Of a stretch of 64,000 bases of DNA, positions 1-7,958 are shown piece after piece. The stretch lies in contig CAWAMD010000005.1 in the NCBI GenBank assembly GCA_963783045.1, forward strand, positions 372,001-436,000, read 5' to 3'. The notes beneath the pieces are model-generated. The model did not search any database and had not been told where the DNA came from. It saw only the letters and a list, made by a program, of their open reading frames with translations. Numbering within the stretch: position 1 is the stretch's first letter; each line of letters begins with the position of its first letter. The stretch is from CAWAMD01 sp963783045 (GTDB lineage: Bacteria; Actinomycetota; Nitriliruptoria; Nitriliruptorales; Nitriliruptoraceae). A program made the translations under genes and the position numbers.

Positions 1-687
1 ATCGCGGCCCGCGTCATGGTGGGGGACAAGATCGCCGACCTGCGGGCCGAGGGGATCGTGCCGGCCGAGGACGCCGTCACCGGCCCGCGCCCGAACCACA
101 TCGCCGTGAAGGAGGCCGTGCTGCCCTTCGACCGGTTCCCCGGCGTCGACGCGCTGCTCGGCCCCGAGATGCGCTCGACCGGCGAGGTGATGGGGATCGA
201 CACCGACTTCGGCTCCGCGTTCGCGAAGTCGCAGTCGGGGACCGGCTCGATGGTGCTGCCCACCGACGGCAAGGTCTTCGTGTCGGTCGCCAACCGGGAC
301 AAGCGCTCGATCGTGTTCCCCGTCAAGCGGCTCATCGACCTCGGCTTCGACATCCTGGCGACCGAGGGCACCGCCGACGTGCTCGACCGTGCCGGCATCC
401 CGGTCGAGGTCGTCGGCAAGGTCTCGCACGGCGACCGGCGGGTCCTCGACCTCATCGAGGAGCGCGACGTCCGGCTCGTCCTCAACACGCCTGCGGGGTC
501 CGGACCCCGCTCCGACGGCTACCAGATCCGGCAGACCGCGGTCACGAACGGCGTGCCCTGCATCACGACGATGGCGGGCATCCTCGCCGCCGTCCAGGGC
601 GTCGAGGCCGTGAAGGCCGGGCGGTTCACGGTCACCTCGCTGCAGGAGTACCAGTTGGCCGTCGAGCAGCTGCGGAACGGAGACTGA
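1..687 (+). CDS. carB: Carbamoyl-phosphate synthase large subunit, C-terminal part (cut by window edge)
   Basis: The frame is open from base 1 (IAARVMVGDKIADL...) and ends at 687, so only the last ~228 residues of a ~1,080-residue protein are present. What is visible is the end of the second ATP-grasp half, followed by the allosteric MGS-like domain (from about GKVFVSVANRDK, with the phosphate-site motif LATEGTADVL and the NTPAG segment). CarB makes carbamoyl phosphate for pyrimidines and arginine. The stop codon abuts the GTG of pyrK, so it is translated in the pyr operon. The ATG at 16 is internal, not a real start. Confidence 0.96.
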   Translation: MAARVMVGDKIADLRAEGIVPAEDAVTGPRPNHIAVKEAVLPFDRFPGVDALLGPEMRSTGEVMGIDTDFGSAFAKSQSGTGSMVLPTDGKVFVSVANRDKRSIVFPVKRLIDLGFDILATEGTADVLDRAGIPVEVVGKVSHGDRRVLDLIEERDVRLVLNTPAGSGPRSDGYQIRQTAVTNGVPCITTMAGILAAVQGVEAVKAGRFTVTSLQEYQLAVEQLRNGD

Positions 688-1629
688 GTGAGCCCCACGC
701 TGCACACGCGGCAGCCGACCGTCTTCGGTCGTCCCGAGGGACCGGTCCGCGTGGTCGCCGAGGTGGTCACGCGCCGGCACGAGGGCTCGTACTGGCTGCT
801 GAGCCTGTCCGCGCCCGACATCGCCCGCCTGGCGAACCCGGGACAGTTCGTGAACGTCGCCGTCGGCGCCCCGCACACGATCCTGCGCCGCCCCTTCTCG
901 ATCGCCCGGGTGTCGCGACAGGGGCCGGGGGCCGGTGCCGTCGACGTCGTCTTCGACGCCCACGGGCCGGGGACCGAGTGGCTGACCCACGTCCAGACCC
1001 ACGACACCGTGGACGTGGTGGGGCCGCTCGGCCGGGCGTTCCCGCTGCCTCGACAGCGCGTCAGCGCCCTGCTCGTCGGCGGGGGGTACGGCATCGCGCC
1101 GCTGCTCTTCCTCGCCGAGGACCTCACCCGTGAGGGCCACCGGGTGCACATGATCTCCGGCGCCGCGACGGGCGACCGCATCTACAACGCCATCGAGGCG
1201 AAGCGGATCACCTCGACCGTGACCTTCACCACCGAGGACGGCTCCTTCGGCACGACCGGCCGCGTGACCGACGTCATGGAGCAGGTCTCGGCCAACGTCA
1301 ACGCCAACGTCGTCTACGCCTGCGGCCCGATGCCCATGCTTCGTGCGGTCAGCGAGAAGGCCGCCGACCTGCAGCTGCCCTGTCAGGTCGCCGTCGAGGA
1401 GCACATGGCCTGCGGGGTCGGCGTCTGCTGGACCTGCGTCGTCCCCGTCCACGGCGACGACGGCGAGGTCGAGATGCGCCGCTCGTGTCTCGACGGGCCG
1501 GTCTTCAACGGTGCCAGGATCGCCTGGGAGGCCTCGCGGTGGGAGGTCGGTCCGGCCGTCCTCGACGAGGAGGAGCCCGAGGAGGAGCCCGTCCGTCTCA
1601 CCGACGCCGACCTGTGGGGGGACGCATGA
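688..1629 (+). CDS. pyrK: Dihydroorotate dehydrogenase electron-transfer subunit PyrK
   Basis: 313 aa flavoprotein of the ferredoxin-NADP reductase fold. An FAD-binding barrel (LRRPFSIARV at about residues 69-78) is followed by the NAD-binding half (LLVGGGYGIAPLLFLAEDL) and a C-terminal [2Fe-2S] loop with the Cys pattern MACGVGVCWTC...SCLDG. Known role: PyrK passes electrons from PyrD(B) to NAD+. The start is GTG at 688, directly after the carB stop, and the end overlaps the pyrD start as ATGA. The tail after the Fe-S loop is acidic (EEEPEEEP) and somewhat longer than in many homologues. Confidence 0.95.
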   Translation: MSPTLHTRQPTVFGRPEGPVRVVAEVVTRRHEGSYWLLSLSAPDIARLANPGQFVNVAVGAPHTILRRPFSIARVSRQGPGAGAVDVVFDAHGPGTEWLTHVQTHDTVDVVGPLGRAFPLPRQRVSALLVGGGYGIAPLLFLAEDLTREGHRVHMISGAATGDRIYNAIEAKRITSTVTFTTEDGSFGTTGRVTDVMEQVSANVNANVVYACGPMPMLRAVSEKAADLQLPCQVAVEEHMACGVGVCWTCVVPVHGDDGEVEMRRSCLDGPVFNGARIAWEASRWEVGPAVLDEEEPEEEPVRLTDADLWGDA

Positions 1630-2617
1630 GCAGCACGCCACCCGTCGCCACGCGCGACGAGACCCCTGCGCCGATCGATCCCTCGACGGTCGACCTGCAC
1701 GTCGACCTCGCCGGCGTCGACCTCGACAACCCGATCACGACCGCCTCCGGCTGCTTCGCCAGCGGCGCCGAGATCGACCGGTTCTTCGACGTGTCGGAGC
1801 TCGGCGCCATCGTGGCCAAGTCGATCACCCTCGAGCCGCGGCAGGGCCTGCCCACCCCACGGATGGCCGAGACGCCGTCGGGCATGCTCAACGCCATCGG
1901 GCTGCAGAACCCCGGCGTGGACCGCTGGCTCGAGCGCGATCTGCACTGGCTGCAGGGCAAGGGCGTGAAGGTCATCGTCTCGATCGCCGGCAACACGGTC
2001 GAGGACTTCGCCGAGGTCGCCCGCCGGGTCCGCGGCAAGGCGGGGATCGCCGCGATCGAGGTGAACCTGTCCTGCCCGAACGTCGAGCATCGCGGCCTCG
2101 TCTTCGCCTGCCACGCCGAACCGTCCAGCGAGGTCATCGAGGCCGTCAAGCGGCAGTCCCGCGTCCCCGTCTTCGCGAAGCTCACCCCGGAACGTCACCG
2201 ACCTCGTCGCCATCGCCGGGAGCGTCCTGGACGCCGGTGCCGACGGCCTGTCGCTCATCAACACCACGCTCGGCATGGCCATCGACCCCGAGACGGGCCG
2301 CCCCCGGATCGCGAACACGTTCGGTGGGCTGTCGGGGCCGGCGATCCGTCCGATCGCGGTCCGCGCGGTCCACCAGGTCCACCGTGCCTTCCCGGACGCG
2401 CCCATCATCGGCATGGGTGGCGTCCGCACCGTCACGGAACGTCGTCGAGATGGTCCGCGCCGGCGCGTCGGCCGTCGCGATCGGGACGGCCACCTTCGCC
2501 GATCCCTTCGTCACCCAGCACGTGCTGCACGGCCTGCGCACGTGGCTCGCCGAGCGTGGCGTGGCCCGGCTGGCAGACCTGCGGGGCACGGTGACACCAT
2601 GGAACGCCGACGGCTGA
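1626..2617 (+). pseudogene. pyrD: Dihydroorotate dehydrogenase (class 1B) PyrD, interrupted by two +1 frameshifts
   Basis: Translation starts at ATG 1626 (overlapping the pyrK stop) and follows PyrD well through AIEVNLSCPNVEH and FAKLTP. The frame is lost at about 2190 and resumes one frame later with VTDLVAIAGSVLDAGADGL. It is lost again at about 2437 and resumes with VVEMVRAGASAVAIGTATF. Removing one base at each site gives a complete 329 aa class 1B enzyme with FMN/orotate motifs (NLSCPN, GMGGV, GTATF) and normal length. Both extra bases lie within the heptamer GAACGTC. Because the gene is needed for pyrimidine synthesis and sits in an intact operon beside pyrK, a sequence error is more likely than real loss. 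Confidence 0.9.
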
Positions 2618-2639
2618 CCCGTCCCCGAAGGAGGCGATC

Positions 2640-3362
2640 ATCCGCGCGCCCAACCCGCTCATCGTGGCGCTCGACGTGCCGGAGCTCGACCAGGCCACGG
2701 AGCTGGCCCGCCGGCTGGAAGGCGAGGTCGGCTGCTTCAAGGTCGGTCTCGAGCTCTTCGGCGGCCACGGGCCGGCGGCGGTCGAGCGGATCGGCACGTA
2801 CGGACCGGTGTTCCTGGACCTGAAGCTGCACGACATCCCGACGACGGTGGAGCGCTCGGCGCGCCGTCTCGGGCGGCTCGGCGTGACGATGCTGACCGTC
2901 CATGGGCTCGGAGGGCCGACGATGGTGACGGCGGCCGTCGCGGGGCTCGCCGACGGCGCGAAGGGGGCGGCCGGCCCCACGCCGATGATCCTCGCGGTGA
3001 CGGTCCTCACGTCGATGTCCGACGACGAGCTCGACGCCGTCTGTCTGCCGTCGGCCGACCAGGAGGTCCCGGCCCTGGCGCGGATGGCCACGCAGGCGGG
3101 CGCGCCGGGGCTCGTGTGTGCGCCGGCGGACCTCGCACGCGTCCGCGCGGCCGTCGGAGAGCAACCGACGCTCGTCACGCCGGGGGTGCGGCCGGCCGGC
3201 GCGGGCAGCGACGACCACGCGCGGGGCGCGACCCCGTCGGCGGCGGTGCAGGCCGGCGCGGACTACCTCGTCGTCGGCCGTCCCATCACCCGGGCGGCCG
3301 ACCCGGTCGCGGCCGTGCGCTCCATCCTCGCCGAGCTCCAGTCCGCTCCCGACGGTCCGTGA
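2640..3362 (+). CDS. pyrF: Orotidine 5'-phosphate decarboxylase (start uncertain, possibly ATC)
   Basis: Last step of UMP synthesis. The protein shows the N-terminal substrate-binding strand PNPLIVALDVP, the catalytic segment FLDLKLHDIPTTV (Lys and Asp of the K-x-D-x-K...D catalytic array) and the phosphate-binding end VTPGVRP...YLVVGRPITRAADP. The first ordinary start is GTG at 2664, but that would remove most of the first beta strand and has no ribosome site. A strong GGAGG at 2630-2634 lies 5 nt before ATC 2640, in frame, giving IRAPNPLIVALD. I therefore place the start at 2640. It follows pyrD by 22 nt. Its 3' end overlaps an opposing gene. Confidence 0.88.
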   Translation: MRAPNPLIVALDVPELDQATELARRLEGEVGCFKVGLELFGGHGPAAVERIGTYGPVFLDLKLHDIPTTVERSARRLGRLGVTMLTVHGLGGPTMVTAAVAGLADGAKGAAGPTPMILAVTVLTSMSDDELDAVCLPSADQEVPALARMATQAGAPGLVCAPADLARVRAAVGEQPTLVTPGVRPAGAGSDDHARGATPSAAVQAGADYLVVGRPITRAADPVAAVRSILAELQSAPDGP

Positions 3363-3807
3363 GCGGCACCGGACGCGTCGCGGCCGGGACCCCACGAAGC
3401 GGTTCCACGGCACCGAGGAACGCCGGGCTCCCGTCGGCCTCGGGCCCGTGCGGACCCGGACGCATCCGCTGGACGAACAGCAGCGAGTAGTCGTCGTCCG
3501 CGGCGTGGACCTGGGCGTACACCGCGGTGACCCGGACCAGGTGGTGGGTGGTCTGGCCGGGGTAGACGAGCACCACGATCGCCGCGGAGGAGATGCGCAC
3601 GATCTCCCGTGCCCGGTCCAGACGGGCGTCGGGGGCCTCGCCGACGGGCCGGTGGACGCGCAGGTCGCCGTCACGCCGCCGGACGACCGCCATCGGGGTG
3701 AGCCGCCCACTGGCGGGATCGATGCTGCGCACGCCGCGGACGAGCGCCTCCGTGACCGTCTCGAGCACCGCGTCGGGGACGTCGAAGAGCGACATCGGTG
3801 CGGGCAT
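3286..3807 (-). CDS. Hypothetical protein, 173 aa
   Basis: Convergent with pyrF and overlapping its last 77 bases. The first ~125 residues look like a real globular protein (MSLFDVPDAVLETVTEALV..., then IVVLVYPGQTTHHLVRVTAVYAQVHAADDDYSLLFVQR). The last ~45 residues are Arg/Pro-rich and read through the pyrF antisense, so the natural end may be shorter. The start could be residue 1 (MPAPMS) or Met5. No family is recognised. The local coding bias supports the minus strand between about 3400 and 3800. Confidence 0.5.
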   Translation of the reverse strand: MPAPMSLFDVPDAVLETVTEALVRGVRSIDPASGRLTPMAVVRRRDGDLRVHRPVGEAPDARLDRAREIVRISSAAIVVLVYPGQTTHHLVRVTAVYAQVHAADDDYSLLFVQRMRPGPHGPEADGSPAFLGAVEPLRGVPAATRPVPLTDRRERTGARRGWSARPRPGRPPG

Positions 3808-4050
3808 CGGGCACTTCCATGGTCGTCAACGGTCCCGCTCCTTCTGTCGGTCGTTCGCGACGCGGGATGAAGCGAACCGGTGCCGTGGACGTGCTCGGTG
3901 CACGGTGCGCGGTGGGTTGACGGACCCCTGCCGAAATCACTAGCCAGAAGGGACCTCAGCCGGTATGGTCACAGCGGGTAATGGCACGACTGCGCTGCGT
4001 TGCTGCACTGCGGGATCGACAGCGCACCCCTCCGAGACGAAGGCGCTGCC

Positions 4051-4440
4051 ATGGCACAGATCGACCGGCTCGCACGCCGTGCGCGGCCACACCTCGACGA
4101 CGAGACCGTGTTCGCGACGCTGGCCGGCACGGTCCCCGTCCGAAGCCTCGGGCGCGACAGCCATCGCTCCTGCATCCTGCTGGTCACCGAACGCCGCATC
4201 GTCCGCTTCCTTCCCCGCGGCGGGGACCAGGCCGTCGTATCGCTGCCGCTGAGCGGCGTCACGACGGTCGAGCACCATGGCGACGCGATCACGTTCCGCG
4301 GCACCGGCGACACGGCGCTCACCGTCGAAGGCGTACGGGACCGGGAGGGACTCGAGGCCGTGCTCCGGCTGATGGATCCCGCCCATGAGCCTTCCTCCTG
4401 CGGCCGCGGCCACGTCCGCGTGCGCGCCTCCGTGGCCTGA
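4051..4440 (+). CDS. Hypothetical protein with PH-like fold
   Basis: About 129 aa beginning MAQIDRLARRARPHLDDETVFATLAG. The pattern of short alternating beta strands (SCILLVTERRIVRFLP, AVVSLPLSGVTTVEHHGDAITFRGTGDTALTVEGV) and a final amphipathic helix (DREGLEAVLRLM) resembles bacterial PH-like domains that begin with a helical hairpin (DUF-type YokE/PH family). It is soluble, with no signal peptide. An upstream in-frame ATG (4000) exists, but ATG 4051 begins the conserved-looking part. Function unknown. Confidence 0.6.
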   Translation: MAQIDRLARRARPHLDDETVFATLAGTVPVRSLGRDSHRSCILLVTERRIVRFLPRGGDQAVVSLPLSGVTTVEHHGDAITFRGTGDTALTVEGVRDREGLEAVLRLMDPAHEPSSCGRGHVRVRASVA

Positions 4441-4542
4441 CCCGCCGGCTGCCGACGGTCGTGACCTGATCGCGGGGCGGGACGTCCGGGCAGACCTCCT
4501 GCGGCCCTATGCTCGGTCCGTTGCCGTTCGAGGATCCGCACC

Positions 4543-6237
4543 ATCGAGGCCGTTCCGGCGCCGCCGCGCGAACCCACACCGCATGCCGCGCGCCGCACGG
4601 CCCGCATCGTCGCCCTCACCGTCACCGCGGTCGGGGCGCTCAACCTCGCGGCCACCATCGTCCGCGGCATCGCGCCCGTCGCCCGCGTCGTCGACCAGCG
4701 GCTCGGGCTCGACCTCGGCGGCCTCGGCTTCGGCGCCGGTGCCGTCGCGTCGGTCATCCTGCTGCTGCTCGGTCGCCAGCTCGCTCGACGCAAGCGTCTC
4801 GCCTGGATGGTCGCGGTCGTGGCGGCCGGCATCTCCGCCGCCGCACACGGACTGGCACGCGAGCTCGTGCCGGCCGCCCTGTCCGTCTCGCTGACCGTCG
4901 CCCTCGCCGCGACCGCGGACGTCTTCCGCGCCCGGCCCGACCCGGCGGCGCGGCACCGCCTGGCGCCCATCCCGATCCTGGTCGCCGGCGAGGTCGTGAT
5001 CGGGACGGTGCTGCTGTCGGTCCACCTGATACGGCGCGGCCACGCCGCGCCGCTCGGCGCGGTCCTGCGTGACGTGCTGGGGCAGATGGTCGGCCTGAGC
5101 GCCACCCTGCCGGTGACGGACCGGTTCGCGGACTGGTCCGGCGCGATGCTGCTGGGGCTGACGGCGCTGGCCGTCGCCTGGACCGTCTGGCTGCTGTTCC
5201 GCCCCGTCATCGACCGCACCCCGCGCCCCGACGCCGACACGCTCGCCAAGCTGGTGAGCGTGAGCGCCGGCACGCTCGACTACTTCCTCCTCCGCGAGGA
5301 CAAGACGGTGCTGCTCAGCCCGGACGCACGGGCCGCGCTCGGCTACCAGGTCGTCTCTGGCGTCGGGGTCGGCGCCGGCGACCCCGTGGGCGACGAGGAC
5401 GCCGCCGCGGCGCTGCTCCGGGCCTTCGTCGCCCACTGCCACGAGCACGGCTGGCGCCCCGCCGTCGTCGGGATCCACGAGCGCTTCCGTGCCGCCTGGG
5501 AGGAGGTCGGGCTGAGGGACATCGCCCTCGGCGACGAGGCGGTCGTCGACGTCCACACGCTCGAGCTCTCGGGCCAGCGGCGCAAGAGCCTGCGCCAGGC
5601 CGTCAACCGGATCGACCGCTCCTACGCCTTCGACCTCGTCCGCGTTGCCGACCTCAGCGCACCGGAACGGGCCGAGCTCCGCGAGCTCGCCCGCGAGTGG
5701 CGGGGCGGCCAGCCCGAGCGTGGCTTCACCATGGCACTCGGGCGGATCGCCGACCGCCGCGACCCCAACGTCCGGGTCGCCCGGGCCCGCGGTCGCGACG
5801 ACGACGAGCTCGCCGCCTTCCTGCAGCTCGTGCCGTGCCGCGGCGGGCTGTCCCTCGACGTGATGCGCCGCGTCCGCGATGCGCCGAACGGGCTGCACGA
5901 CTTCCTCATCGTCCGCACCGTCCAGACGCTGGCCGCCGAAGGCGCCGACCGGCTGTCGCTGAACTTCGCCGGCTTCCGTGCGCTCCTGCGCTCGGAGGTT
6001 CCCCTGAACCCGGCGCAGCGGGTCCTCGCCGCCGGGCTGCGCTGGCTCGGTCGGTACTTCCCGCTCGAGTCGCTGCTGTCCTTCAACGAGAAGTTCGACC
6101 CGCGCTGGGAGCCGCGCCGCCTCGTGTACGCCGAGCCCGAGGACCTCGCGGCGGTTGCGCTGGCCGCCGCCCAGGCCGAGGCCTTCGTGCCGCGGCCGCC
6201 TCGATGGCCGGTCCGCGCGCGCCGTTCCCAGGAGTGA
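4543..6237 (+). CDS. DUF2156 (lysylphosphatidylglycerol synthase C-terminal type) membrane protein
   Basis: Reads as roughly five hydrophobic segments in the first ~230 residues (such as IVALTVTAVGALNLAATIV, VASVILLLLGRQLA, MVAVVAAGISAAAHGLA, MLLGLTALAVAWTVWLLF). These are followed by a cytoplasmic GNAT-like domain (KLVSVSAGTLDYFLLREDK, GYQVVSGVGVGAGDPVG, then SLNFAGFRALL and SLLSFNEKFDPRWEPR) typical of MprF/LysX-type aminoacyl-phosphatidylglycerol synthases. Members transfer an amino acid from tRNA to membrane lipid, but the substrate cannot be read here. The frame is open back to a stop at 4462 with no ATG, GTG or TTG before the first membrane segment. ATC 4543 sits 8 nt after GAGGA. The first standard start, ATG 4807, would remove two membrane segments. 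Confidence 0.8.
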   Translation: MEAVPAPPREPTPHAARRTARIVALTVTAVGALNLAATIVRGIAPVARVVDQRLGLDLGGLGFGAGAVASVILLLLGRQLARRKRLAWMVAVVAAGISAAAHGLARELVPAALSVSLTVALAATADVFRARPDPAARHRLAPIPILVAGEVVIGTVLLSVHLIRRGHAAPLGAVLRDVLGQMVGLSATLPVTDRFADWSGAMLLGLTALAVAWTVWLLFRPVIDRTPRPDADTLAKLVSVSAGTLDYFLLREDKTVLLSPDARAALGYQVVSGVGVGAGDPVGDEDAAAALLRAFVAHCHEHGWRPAVVGIHERFRAAWEEVGLRDIALGDEAVVDVHTLELSGQRRKSLRQAVNRIDRSYAFDLVRVADLSAPERAELRELAREWRGGQPERGFTMALGRIADRRDPNVRVARARGRDDDELAAFLQLVPCRGGLSLDVMRRVRDAPNGLHDFLIVRTVQTLAAEGADRLSLNFAGFRALLRSEVPLNPAQRVLAAGLRWLGRYFPLESLLSFNEKFDPRWEPRRLVYAEPEDLAAVALAAAQAEAFVPRPPRWPVRARRSQE

Positions 6238-6246
6238 GCGGCCCGT

Positions 6247-6603
6247 CTACGACACTCCCTGATCGGGGTCGGCGGCGCCGGCCAGCGACTCGCGGAGGAC
6301 CGCCAGGCGTCCGGGCACGACCCGGAACCACGCCCAGCGGCCGCGCTTCTCGCGCTGGAGCAGGCCGGCATCCGTGAGCACCGACAGGTGGTGGCTCACG
6401 GTCGGCTGGCTGCGCCCGAGCGGCGCGACGAGGTCACAGGCGCACGCCTCACCGTCGGGGGCGTTCGCGACGAGGCTGAGGAGCCGCAGGCGGACCGGGT
6501 CGGCCAGCACCTTGAAGGCCGCGGCGAGGTCGTCGGCCTCGTCGACGTCCAACGGCGACGAGAGCACGGGATCGCAGCAGGCGGTGATCTGCTTGACGTC
6601 CAT
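6247..6603 (-). CDS. arsR: ArsR-family metalloregulator with arsenic-type cysteines
   Basis: 118 aa winged-helix repressor: AFKVLADPVRLRLLSLV, recognition helix region RSQPTVSHHLSVLTDAGLL, then the wing REKRGRWAWFRV. Cys9-Cys10 at the N-terminus and Cys54/Cys56 (EACACDLV) match the arrangement known from actinobacterial As(III) sensors such as C. glutamicum ArsR (paired N-terminal cysteines plus one in the helix before the reader head). It is divergent from the crcB fluoride-channel operon across a 98-nt gap, so it may control both directions. No arsenic efflux or reductase gene is adjacent. The ligand is inferred from the cysteines only. Confidence 0.88.
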   Translation of the reverse strand: MDVKQITACCDPVLSSPLDVDEADDLAAAFKVLADPVRLRLLSLVANAPDGEACACDLVAPLGRSQPTVSHHLSVLTDAGLLQREKRGRWAWFRVVPGRLAVLRESLAGAADPDQGVS

Positions 6604-6687
6604 GGGTCACCTCACGACACGGCCAGGACCAGGGTACTGCGGCGGCCGACGGCGGTCCGTGACGACCACGTGACGGCTACGGGTGGC

Positions 6688-6693
6688 TAGCAT
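6688..6693 (+). promoter_or_regulatory. Putative -10 box of a leaderless crcB promoter
   Basis: TAGCAT fits the actinobacterial TANNNT -10 and ends 8 nt before the crcB ATG (6702), so transcription would begin at or next to the start codon. No Shine-Dalgarno sequence fits in between. Inference from spacing. Confidence 0.5.
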
Positions 6694-6701
6694 CGGGCAC
6701 C

Positions 6702-7112
6702 ATGGCTCCCCGCCCGTTCCTCCCACGCCTGCCACTCGTGTGGCGCCGTCGGCTCGCGGTCGTGGCCGGCGGGATGGTCGGTACGGGGGCGCGCATCGCA
6801 GTGAGCCGCCTCGTGCCCCCAGGCGGCGGCTGGCCCTGGGGGACCTTCGCGGCGAACGTCAGCGGCGCCCTGCTGCTCGGCTACCTGTTGACCAGGATCC
6901 TTCACGCGGGCACCCGCAGCAGCGTGGTCGTGCCGCTCGTCGGGACCGGCGTGCTCGGCAGCTACACCACGTTCTCCACCTTCGCGGTCGAGACGCTCCA
7001 GCTCGTCGACGCCGGGCACGCCGCAGAAGGCGCCGCCTACGCCGCCGCCAGCGTCGTCGTGGGCTACCTGGCGGCGATAGCCGGCGCGCGCTGGGCCGAG
7101 GCGCGCGCATGA
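6702..7112 (+). CDS. crcB: Fluoride efflux channel CrcB (first copy)
   Basis: 136 aa, four transmembrane helices. Diagnostic CrcB/Fluc signatures are present: GGMVGTGARIAVSR near the N-terminus, the WGTFAANVSGALLLGYL segment with the conserved Asn, and GTGVLGSYTTFSTFAVE carrying the polar/phenyl track. Fluc channels are dual-topology dimers, and Gram-positive bacteria often carry two tandem genes forming a heterodimer, as here. It overlaps the next crcB by ATGA. There is an Arg-rich N-terminal extension before the first helix. No recognisable fluoride riboswitch precedes it. Confidence 0.94.
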   Translation: MAPRPFLPRLPLVWRRRLAVVAGGMVGTGARIAVSRLVPPGGGWPWGTFAANVSGALLLGYLLTRILHAGTRSSVVVPLVGTGVLGSYTTFSTFAVETLQLVDAGHAAEGAAYAAASVVVGYLAAIAGARWAEARA

Positions 7113-7480
7113 CCGTCGCGCTGACCATGCTCGCGGGTGGCGCCGGTGCGCTCGCCCGCTACGGCGTCGCGGGCTCGGTGCAGCGACGCGTGGCGGGGAC
7201 CCATCCCTGGGGGACCGGTGTCGTGAACGTGATCGGCGCCGGCCTCCTCGGCTGGCTCCTCGCCCTGCGGGCCGGTGACACGATGAGTGCGCCGACCGTC
7301 ACCGTGCTCGGGACCGGGTTCTGCGGCGGGTTCACGACGTTCTCGACGTGGATGGTGGAGACGGTCGCGATCGGCGGCGAGGGGCACTGGCGGCGGCGGC
7401 TCGTCGCCCTGGCCAATGTCGTGGGCATGCTGGCGGTGGGGATCGGCGTGGCGGCGCTGACCCGGTACGGGGCCGGCTGA
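7109..7480 (+). CDS. crcB: Fluoride efflux channel CrcB (second copy)
   Basis: 123 aa with the same signatures as its partner: AGGAGALARYGVAG, HPWGTGVVNVIGAGLLGWLL (conserved Asn) and GTGFCGGFTTFSTWMVET. It begins inside the stop codon of the first crcB, which ensures coupled translation and supports an obligate heterodimer of opposite membrane orientation. DUF190 follows after 23 nt. Confidence 0.94.
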   Translation: MTVALTMLAGGAGALARYGVAGSVQRRVAGTHPWGTGVVNVIGAGLLGWLLALRAGDTMSAPTVTVLGTGFCGGFTTFSTWMVETVAIGGEGHWRRRLVALANVVGMLAVGIGVAALTRYGAG

Positions 7481-7503
7481 CGGACGACGACGCGGGAGGC
7501 GAC

Positions 7504-7845
7504 ATGGAGCGCATCGAGGACGGCACGCTGCTGCGGATCTTCGTGGGCGAGGACGACGAGCACGACGGACGCCCGCTGTACGAGGTCATCGTCCGCCGCC
7601 TGCGCGAGCGCGGGCTCGCCGGCGCCACGGTGTTCCGGGGGATCATGGGGTTCGGCGCGTCGAGCCGGATCCACACCTCCAGGGTCCTGCGGCTCTCCGA
7701 GGATCTGCCCATCGTCATCGAGTGTGTCGACACGACCGACCGCATCGAGGCGGTCGTCGACGAGATCGACGGGCTCATGGGCGGCGGGCTGCTCACGCTC
7801 GAGCGCGCCCAGGTGCGCATCTACCGGGGGGCGGGCACCGCCTGA
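7504..7845 (+). CDS. DUF190 domain protein
   Basis: 113 aa soluble protein matching the DUF190 family: LLRIFVGEDDEHDGRPLYEVIVRRLRERGLAGATVFRGIMGFG, then SRVLRLSEDLPIVIECVD and a final helix/strand pair ending RAQVRIYRG. The fold is ferredoxin/PII-like. DUF190 genes are repeatedly found with crcB, suggesting a regulatory or accessory role in fluoride resistance, but no mechanism is established. The start ATG follows CGGGAGGCGAC, a good ribosome site. Last gene of the crcB operon. Confidence 0.9.
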   Translation: MERIEDGTLLRIFVGEDDEHDGRPLYEVIVRRLRERGLAGATVFRGIMGFGASSRIHTSRVLRLSEDLPIVIECVDTTDRIEAVVDEIDGLMGGGLLTLERAQVRIYRGAGTA

Positions 7846-7907
7846 GACGGCGTTCCGCCGAGGCCACCCCGCAGGAGGGCGAGCCGGTGCGCCCGGCCGC
7901 ATGGCGA

Positions 7908-7943
7908 GGGCCCCTGCCCGGAAGGGGAGTCGGGCAGGGGCCC
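7908..7943. terminator. Bidirectional intrinsic terminator-like hairpin
   Basis: Perfect 13-bp inverted repeat (GGGCCCCTGCCCG / CGGGCAGGGGCCC) with a 10-nt loop, placed between the convergent DUF190 gene and the membrane protein gene. No U-tract is present, as is usual in high-GC genomes. Confidence 0.75.
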
Positions 7944-7958
7944 CGGGAGGGCGACGGG

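Noticed and set aside
2190..2443. Programmed +1 ribosomal frameshifting in pyrD
   Set aside because: The same heptamer is found at the hemQ break on the template strand and at many in-frame sites, so an mRNA-level signal does not explain the set.
6604..6701. Possible fluoride riboswitch before crcB
   Set aside because: The conserved riboswitch core sequences are not present, and the -10 box lies too close to the ATG to leave a leader RNA.
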